Assembly (NCBI GenBank): GCA_902470265.1
Contig: CABRFW010000061.1
Coordinates: 1-8,388 of the forward strand
Reading direction: 5' to 3'
DNA: 8,388 nucleotides
From: an uncultured Collinsella sp.
GTDB taxonomy: Bacteria; Actinomycetota; Coriobacteriia; Coriobacteriales; Coriobacteriaceae
In this document: positions 4,394 to 8,388 of the stretch, piece by piece
How the letters are laid out: each line of letters opens with the position of its first letter
Numbering within the stretch: the stretch's first letter is position 1
Notes under the pieces: model-generated
What the model saw: only the letters and a program-made list of their open reading frames with translations
Told to the model about the DNA's origin: nothing
Databases searched by the model: none
Translations under genes and position numbers: made by a program

Positions 4394-4828
4394 ATGGGAA
4401 TGACGGGTGCATACGAGCGCAATCTCGATGCAAAAGGTCGTCTATCCCTGCCTGCACCCCTTCGCGAGGAGCTTGGAGAGCACGTTCGCGTGTTCAAAGC
4501 CCTGGATGTCGATGCTCTGTACGTGTTCTCTGCCGAGGCCTTCGATAAGTGGGTCGAAGGACTCTTCGCGGGTCGTGAGGGCCACGAGGGTTTTAACCCG
4601 CGTGACATTAATGACCAGAAGCTCATGAGGGCGATCAACAAGCGCACCACGTCGATGGACGTGGACAGCGCCGGTCGTATCGGTCTTTCCGAGTCTCTCC
4701 GCAAGCAGGCGAACCTCGACCGCGAGGTCACGGTTGTGGGCAACTACGACCACCTTGAGGTTTGGGATCGCGCCGCGGCCGATGAGGACGATGACGATGA
4801 GGCCCTGCTGGACCTCTTCTTCTCGTAA
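4394..4828 (+). CDS. mraZ: Transcriptional regulator MraZ
   Basis: MraZ is the conserved first gene of dcw clusters and a DNA-binding, ring-forming regulator that in studied bacteria controls its own operon. The 144 residues match the family length. Two SpoVT-AbrB-like swapped-hairpin domains are visible. The first has LDAKGRLSLPAPLRE (residues 11-25); the second has DVDSAGRIGLSESLRKQA (89-106) followed by EVTVVGNYDHLEVWD. The paired D-x-x-GR motifs (12-16 and 91-95) are the family signature. The C-terminus is strongly acidic (DEDDDDE, 130-136) and ends LLDLFFS. TGGGG boxes upstream suggest autoregulation, by analogy with E. coli MraZ. rsmH starts 20 bp downstream in the same direction, as in most bacteria. 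Start chosen by the strong SD and by alignment to the usual short leader before the first motif. Confidence 0.96.
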   Translation: MGMTGAYERNLDAKGRLSLPAPLREELGEHVRVFKALDVDALYVFSAEAFDKWVEGLFAGREGHEGFNPRDINDQKLMRAINKRTTSMDVDSAGRIGLSESLRKQANLDREVTVVGNYDHLEVWDRAAADEDDDDEALLDLFFS

Positions 4829-4848
4829 GGGCAAGGCACGGGTAACGG

Positions 4849-5814
4849 ATGGAGCGTGGGATCTTGACACAAGAATATCGGCATGAACCTGTCATGCTCG
4901 GCGAAGTGCTTGAGTCGCTGCAGCTAAAGAGCGGCTCCGTCGTCTGCGACTGCACCCTTGGCGGTGCCGGCCATTCGGTAAAGATGGCCGCGCAGGTGGG
5001 GGAGACGGGCCTTTTGCTCGGCGTCGATCAGGACGACATGGCCCTCGAGGCCGCTGGCGCCCGTCTGGACCGCGAGGTTCCCGGCGTTCCGCACCAGCTG
5101 CTGAAGGGCAACTTCGGCGACTTGGACGAGCTACTTTGCTCGGCCGAGGTGCCCGGGGTCGATGGCTTCCTGTTCGATTTGGGCGTTTCGTCGCCGCAAC
5201 TCGATATCCCTGGCAGGGGCTTTTCGTATAACGAGGACGCCCCATTGGACATGCGGATGGATCCGGGTAATAACACCTTAAACGCAGCTGAGGTCATCAA
5301 CACCTATAACGAACACGACCTCGCCCGGATTCTACGCGTCTACGGCGAAGAGAAGTTCGCCTCGCAGATCGCGCGCGAGATCGTGCGCCGCCGCGAGCAA
5401 GAACCGATCGAAACCACCGGGCAATTTGTCGAGATCATCAAGGCGGGTATCCCGGCTGCCGCTCGTCGGCATGGCGGACACCCGGCCAAGAAAAGTTTCC
5501 AGGCCATTCGCATCGAGGTCAATCACGAGCTCGATGTGCTCGAACGAGGGCTTGATGCCGCCACCAGGTGGCTCAACCCGGGCGGACGTATCTGCGTCAT
5601 CTCGTATCACTCGCTCGAGGACCGTATCGTAAAGAACCACTTTAAGGAGATGAGCCAGGGGTGCACGTGTCCGCCGGAGATTCCGGTGTGCGTGTGCGGC
5701 AACGTGCCGATACTCAAGGTCATCACCCGCAAACCCTTGGTTGCCCAGCCTGATGAGGTTGAGCGCAACCCTCGGGCGAGATCAGCCAAAATCCGCGTGG
5801 CGCAGCGTCTGTAG
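4849..5814 (+). CDS. rsmH: 16S rRNA (cytosine(1402)-N(4))-methyltransferase RsmH (MraW)
   Basis: RsmH methylates N4 of C1402 in the decoding centre of 16S rRNA using S-adenosylmethionine. The 321 residues are near the usual 310-320. Family motifs in order: HEPVML near the N-terminus, the SAM-binding CTLGGAGHS (35-43), LGVDQDD (57-63), FLFDLGVSSPQLD (107-119), RGFSYNEDAPLDMRMD (123-138), KKSFQAIRIEVNHELD (214-229), and ISYHSLEDRIVKNHFKE (251-267). Near the C-terminus is the CTCPPEIPVCVCG cysteine segment (272-284) common in Gram-positive RsmH, then NPRARSAKIR. ATG 4849 has only a weak SD. The in-frame TTG at 4864 is preceded by GGAG at 9 nt and would give LTQEYRHEPVML, a very typical RsmH start, so the true protein may be 5 residues shorter. 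Part of the mraZ-led operon; 90 bp precede the next gene with no terminator. Confidence 0.97.
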   Translation: MERGILTQEYRHEPVMLGEVLESLQLKSGSVVCDCTLGGAGHSVKMAAQVGETGLLLGVDQDDMALEAAGARLDREVPGVPHQLLKGNFGDLDELLCSAEVPGVDGFLFDLGVSSPQLDIPGRGFSYNEDAPLDMRMDPGNNTLNAAEVINTYNEHDLARILRVYGEEKFASQIAREIVRRREQEPIETTGQFVEIIKAGIPAAARRHGGHPAKKSFQAIRIEVNHELDVLERGLDAATRWLNPGGRICVISYHSLEDRIVKNHFKEMSQGCTCPPEIPVCVCGNVPILKVITRKPLVAQPDEVERNPRARSAKIRVAQRL

Positions 5815-5904
5815 GCGCGACCGCGCGATATTGGACCTCCCGCTCGCACCATAAACGAAGCTTAAACACACTACCAACGTACTCGGGATGGGAGGCGGCA
5901 TATC

Positions 5905-6375
5905 ATGGGCTACAACACTTCAAGCGCAGCACTCGCCTATGATATGAACGCCATGCCCGCCTATCGTGAGACGCCGCAGGCCCCCGTTGCTCCCCGTGAG
6001 CAGCGCACGCCGCGCTTTGATGTCTACACGGGCGCGGGCCGTCAGGCAAACCAGGCGGTAAGCCCGGTTTTCATGAGCGTTCTTAAAACGTTTTGCATCA
6101 TTGCGGCTATCTTCATGACGATCGGCGTCGCCCGCGTGGCGCTCGCCGGCGTTACGGCCCAGGTGCTCAACAGCAACGCCGAGCTTACCAACACGCTCGA
6201 AAAAGCGACCGATGAGAGCTCCGACCTGGAGGTCATGCATTCGGTCTATGGCGCCGACACGCGCATTCGCGACCTTGCGGGCGCTTATGGCATGGTGGAG
6301 CCCAGCGAGAGCGTTACACTTGACTTTTCGCAGGATGCAGCCGCGGGCGCCAACGCGACCGCGACCGCTCAGTAG
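5905..6375 (+). CDS. ftsL: FtsL-like cell division membrane protein
   Basis: A 156-residue single-pass membrane protein between rsmH and ftsI, the position FtsL holds in most dcw clusters. Residues 1-54 form a Pro/Gln/Arg-rich, probably disordered cytoplasmic tail. Residues 56-82 are one hydrophobic segment (FMSVLKTFCIIAAIFMTIGV and following). Residues 83-115 look like a short coiled coil (QVLNSNAELTNTLEKATDES). RIRDLAGAYGMVEPSE (120-135) fits the 'A-x-x-lGM-v-P' end seen in FtsL/FtsB-type proteins. The last 20 residues are Ala/Thr-rich low complexity. FtsL proteins diverge widely, so the call rests on topology, the LGM-like motif and synteny rather than strong identity. In studied bacteria FtsL pairs with FtsB and activates the FtsW-FtsI synthase at the septum. 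GGAGG at 5891-5895, 9 nt before ATG 5905, sets the start. ftsI follows after 17 bp. Confidence 0.72.
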   Translation: MGYNTSSAALAYDMNAMPAYRETPQAPVAPREQRTPRFDVYTGAGRQANQAVSPVFMSVLKTFCIIAAIFMTIGVARVALAGVTAQVLNSNAELTNTLEKATDESSDLEVMHSVYGADTRIRDLAGAYGMVEPSESVTLDFSQDAAAGANATATAQ

Positions 6376-6392
6376 CAAGACGGTAGCTGAGT

Positions 6393-8258
6393 ATGACAAA
6401 TGACTATCGCCGCGGTTCCGATGGGGGCCGCGGTTCTGGACGTCCCTCGTCGCGGGGACGTTCTGGTTATCAAGGAACGAGTCGGCAATCTTACAACGCC
6501 GGGCAGTCCCGTGGCAACGACCCGGCGTCGCGACTTCGCGGCTCGGGTGGGCCTCAGGTGCATAACACCAGGTCGCGCAAGAGCTCGTCGACCGAATGGC
6601 TCACAGGCGCACCTCTGCCTCGCCGCAAAGCCGTCATGGGCTTCATCGGGCTTGGCTTGGGCTTGGGCGTCTTTCGCCTTGCCGACTATCAAATTGTCGA
6701 AGCCGATAAACTGCGCGAGCGTGCCGATGCGCGCCGCCTGCTTGCGCAGACCCTCTATGCCAAACGCGGCACCATCTACGACCGCAACGGCAACGTGTTG
6801 GCGTCGTCGGTCGAATGTCGCAACATCGCCGTGAACCCGCAGCTTGTCGAGGATGTTGACAAGACGGTGTCGGCGCTGGTCAAGGCAACTGGAATCGATA
6901 AAAAGACCTGCCGCAAGCTCGTTGAGTCCGATGGAACCTGGGTGTATATCAAGCGCCAGGTGGACGAAGACGATGTTGCGGCGCTGGAGAAGAAGAACCT
7001 GCCCGGCGTGCTTTTTGAGCAGGCCATGAAGCGCGTATATCCATACGGCAATCTGGCATCGCAGGTGCTGGGTGTAGTGAATGTAGACAACGACGGCTTG
7101 ACGGGTCTCGAAAAGCAATACAACAAGCTTCTGACCGGCACGAACGGTTCTCTCGTACGCGAGCGCGCGAGGGACGGCAGCTATATCGCGGGCGGTGCCT
7201 ATAAAAAGGTGGCTGCGGTCGACGGCGTTGATATCGTGACGACGCTCGACGTCAATATCCAGCGTGCGGCCGAGGATGCCCTGGCAGAGGCAGTTGAGAA
7301 GACTAAGGCCAAGAACGGCTCGGCGCTGGTCACCGATCCTACGACAGGCGAGATTTTGGCAGCCTGCTCGTACCCGACCTACGACCAGACCGATCTGGAG
7401 AATGCCAAGACCGAGGATATGAATCTGCGCCTGGTCACCGACGCCTACGAGCCCGGCTCGGTCTTTAAGACACTCGTGGCGGGCGCCGGCTTCGACTTGG
7501 GCGTCGTGCGATCGAGTACGTCGTTTGAGGTGCCGGCGAGCATCAAGGTGGGCGACGATACCGTCACCGATGCCGACAAGCGCGACTATGCCATGACCAT
7601 GGATGTGCGCGAGATGATGCGCCGTTCGTCCAACGTGGGCTTTGTCCTAGTGGGGCGCAAGATCGGTGCCGACGACTTTGCCGCCTATGTGGACAAGTGG
7701 GGCATCGGTCACAGCTCGGGTGTCGATTTTCCGGGAGAGAGCCTGGGTATCGTCAAGGAGCGTGACCAGTATGACGGCGCCACGCTGGGCTCGATGAGCT
7801 TTGGACAGGCACTGTCCGTCTCGCCGATTGAGATCGCACGTGCCGTGGGCGGCATCGCCAACGGCGGCGTGATGATGACACCGCACTTCTATAAGTCCAG
7901 CAAAGGCGACGAGAAGGACTGGGGCGAAGGCGAGCGCGCGATTTCGGAGGACGCCGCATCCCAGGTGACATCGTGCATGCAGACGGTCGTGTCCGAGGGA
8001 ACGGGCGTTGGCGGCGCGGTTGACGGCTATGACGTGGCGGGTAAGACCGGTACGGCCGAACGTGCCGACGAGAACGGCGGCTACCTCAAGGAGAACTACA
8101 TGTCGTCCTTTATGGGCTTTGCACCGGCACAATCGCCCAAGGTGCTGTGCTATATCACGCTCGACGGAACGCCGAGCGGCTCAGATGCCGCTGCGGTGCC
8201 GTTCCAGTCCATTATGGCCAACGCGCTCGACGTGCTGGGTATCCCGCACACGAAGTAG
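6393..8258 (+). CDS. ftsI: Class B penicillin-binding protein FtsI (PBP3-like), septal peptidoglycan transpeptidase
   Basis: FtsI cross-links peptidoglycan at the division septum, working with the FtsW glycosyltransferase. The protein has 621 residues. Residues 1-78 are a cytoplasmic, Arg/Gly/Ser-rich tail without predicted structure. One membrane anchor covers about 80-97 (VMGFIGLGLGLGVF). The dimerisation/pedestal domain starts with RGTIYDRNGNVLASS (125-139) and includes GLEKQYNKLLTG. The transpeptidase domain (about 300-610) has all three penicillin-binding motifs: Ser356-x-x-Lys359 in PGSVFKTL (nucleophile), Ser412-Ser-Asn414, and Lys551-Thr-Gly-Thr in AGKTGTAE. The C-terminus ends soon after the catalytic domain, with no PASTA repeats, unlike SpoVD-type proteins. 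ATG 6393 has a weak SD (GGTAG) 17 bp after the FtsL-like gene, so translation may be coupled. SpoVD or another class B PBP is the alternative, but no sporulation context and the FtsL neighbour favour FtsI. Confidence 0.94.
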   Translation: MTNDYRRGSDGGRGSGRPSSRGRSGYQGTSRQSYNAGQSRGNDPASRLRGSGGPQVHNTRSRKSSSTEWLTGAPLPRRKAVMGFIGLGLGLGVFRLADYQIVEADKLRERADARRLLAQTLYAKRGTIYDRNGNVLASSVECRNIAVNPQLVEDVDKTVSALVKATGIDKKTCRKLVESDGTWVYIKRQVDEDDVAALEKKNLPGVLFEQAMKRVYPYGNLASQVLGVVNVDNDGLTGLEKQYNKLLTGTNGSLVRERARDGSYIAGGAYKKVAAVDGVDIVTTLDVNIQRAAEDALAEAVEKTKAKNGSALVTDPTTGEILAACSYPTYDQTDLENAKTEDMNLRLVTDAYEPGSVFKTLVAGAGFDLGVVRSSTSFEVPASIKVGDDTVTDADKRDYAMTMDVREMMRRSSNVGFVLVGRKIGADDFAAYVDKWGIGHSSGVDFPGESLGIVKERDQYDGATLGSMSFGQALSVSPIEIARAVGGIANGGVMMTPHFYKSSKGDEKDWGEGERAISEDAASQVTSCMQTVVSEGTGVGGAVDGYDVAGKTGTAERADENGGYLKENYMSSFMGFAPAQSPKVLCYITLDGTPSGSDAAAVPFQSIMANALDVLGIPHTK

Positions 8259-8276
8259 GGGGTTACAATCTTTGGG

Positions 8277-8330
8277 GCGTGGTTTGTTGTCCCATATGAG
8301 GGTGTTCACATGCCCTGCACCACGCATGTG
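8277..8330 (+). promoter_or_regulatory. Two overlapping, mutually exclusive hairpins after ftsI
   Basis: GCGTGGT (8277-8283) is the exact complement of ACCACGC (8319-8325). CACATGC (8307-8313) is the exact complement of GCATGTG (8324-8330), loop 10 nt. The two pairings share bases 8324-8325, so they compete. No T-run follows either, so neither is a simple terminator. Read-through from ftsI would carry both. Confidence 0.35.
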
Positions 8331-8341
8331 CGGCGCTGGGA

Positions 8342-8347
8342 TACAAT
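8342..8347 (+). promoter_or_regulatory. Possible -10 element before the next dcw gene
   Basis: TACAAT in the context GGGATACAAT lies 37 bp before the next start codon, a suitable distance for a promoter with a short leader. No convincing -35 is seen at 16-18 bp. A second TACAAT at 8264-8269 directly follows the ftsI stop. Supportive but weak. Confidence 0.35.
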
Positions 8348-8384
8348 ACGCCGATAGCATTATTAGGTTTACAGGGGAGCTGCA

Positions 8385-8388
8385 ATGA
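8385..8388 (+). CDS. Start of the next gene (only the first codon is in the window)
   Basis: ATG at 8385-8387 is preceded by a strong SD, AGGGGAG (8373-8379), with 5-nt spacing, the same arrangement as mraZ. In dcw clusters the gene after ftsI is usually a Mur ligase or mraY, but nothing in the visible bases says which. Confidence 0.6.

Noticed and set aside
4864..4890. TTGACA at 4864 as a promoter -35 inside the start of rsmH
   Set aside because: No -10-like hexamer lies 15-19 bp downstream; it overlaps coding sequence.
5815..5904. Separate promoter between rsmH and the FtsL-like gene (TTGGAC 5831 with TAAACG 5852)
   Set aside because: Spacing is 15 bp and both boxes are poor; read-through from the mraZ promoter explains expression.
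1..8388. Defence system, mobile element, CRISPR array or biosynthetic cluster
   Set aside because: All confident genes are core housekeeping or division genes in a conserved order; no transposase, integrase other than XerD, spacer array or RNA gene was seen.

Overview
The window is an ordinary, gene-dense piece of a bacterial chromosome. Every confident gene is on the + strand. Codon use is GC-rich, Shine-Dalgarno (SD) sites are strong and GGAGG-like, and the order pyrG-xerD runs into a division/cell-wall (dcw) cluster beginning mraZ-rsmH. The protein sequences read most like a member of the Coriobacteriia (Actinomycetota), plausibly Collinsella or a relative. That assignment is recognition and inference, not a database result.

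Region 1 (1-1203): the C-terminal part of a DUF1846-family protein, closed by a strong intrinsic terminator. A small winged-helix DNA-binding protein of 112 residues follows. It has a roughly 110-nt leader with two hairpins and a possible 17-codon upstream ORF, and it is closed by its own GNRA-loop terminator.

Region 2 (1204-4033): pyrG (CTP synthase), with a promoter and a short 5' leader hairpin, then xerD (site-specific tyrosine recombinase) starting 2 bp after the pyrG stop. The pair looks like one transcription unit. It ends in a long, nearly perfect palindrome followed by a T-run, which can act as a terminator and looks like a REP-type repeat.

Region 3 (3931-4393): a 463-bp gene-free region and the most unusual part of the window. 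Besides the terminator palindrome it holds a 23-bp dyad of four TCAA/TTGA half-sites, a 22-bp palindrome with 9-bp arms, an array of TGGGG boxes at about 10-bp steps (candidate MraZ operator), a near-consensus sigma-70 promoter (TTGAAA-17-TATTAT), and two near-identical GGGGyGGTTCCCC inverted repeats. One of these sits in the promoter spacer and the other in the 5' UTR.

Region 4 (4394-8388): the start of the dcw cluster: mraZ (transcription factor), rsmH (16S rRNA m4C1402 methyltransferase), an FtsL-like single-pass membrane protein, and ftsI (class B penicillin-binding protein, septal transpeptidase). The first codon of another gene lies at 8385. No terminator is visible between these genes. 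MraZ probably sets transcription of the cluster. The FtsL-like protein and FtsI are expected to act together at the septum, and both carry long N-terminal cytoplasmic tails that look disordered.

I found no mobile gene, CRISPR array, tRNA, rRNA or new enzymatic system. What is worth following up is regulatory DNA, chiefly upstream of mraZ, pyrG and the winged-helix gene.
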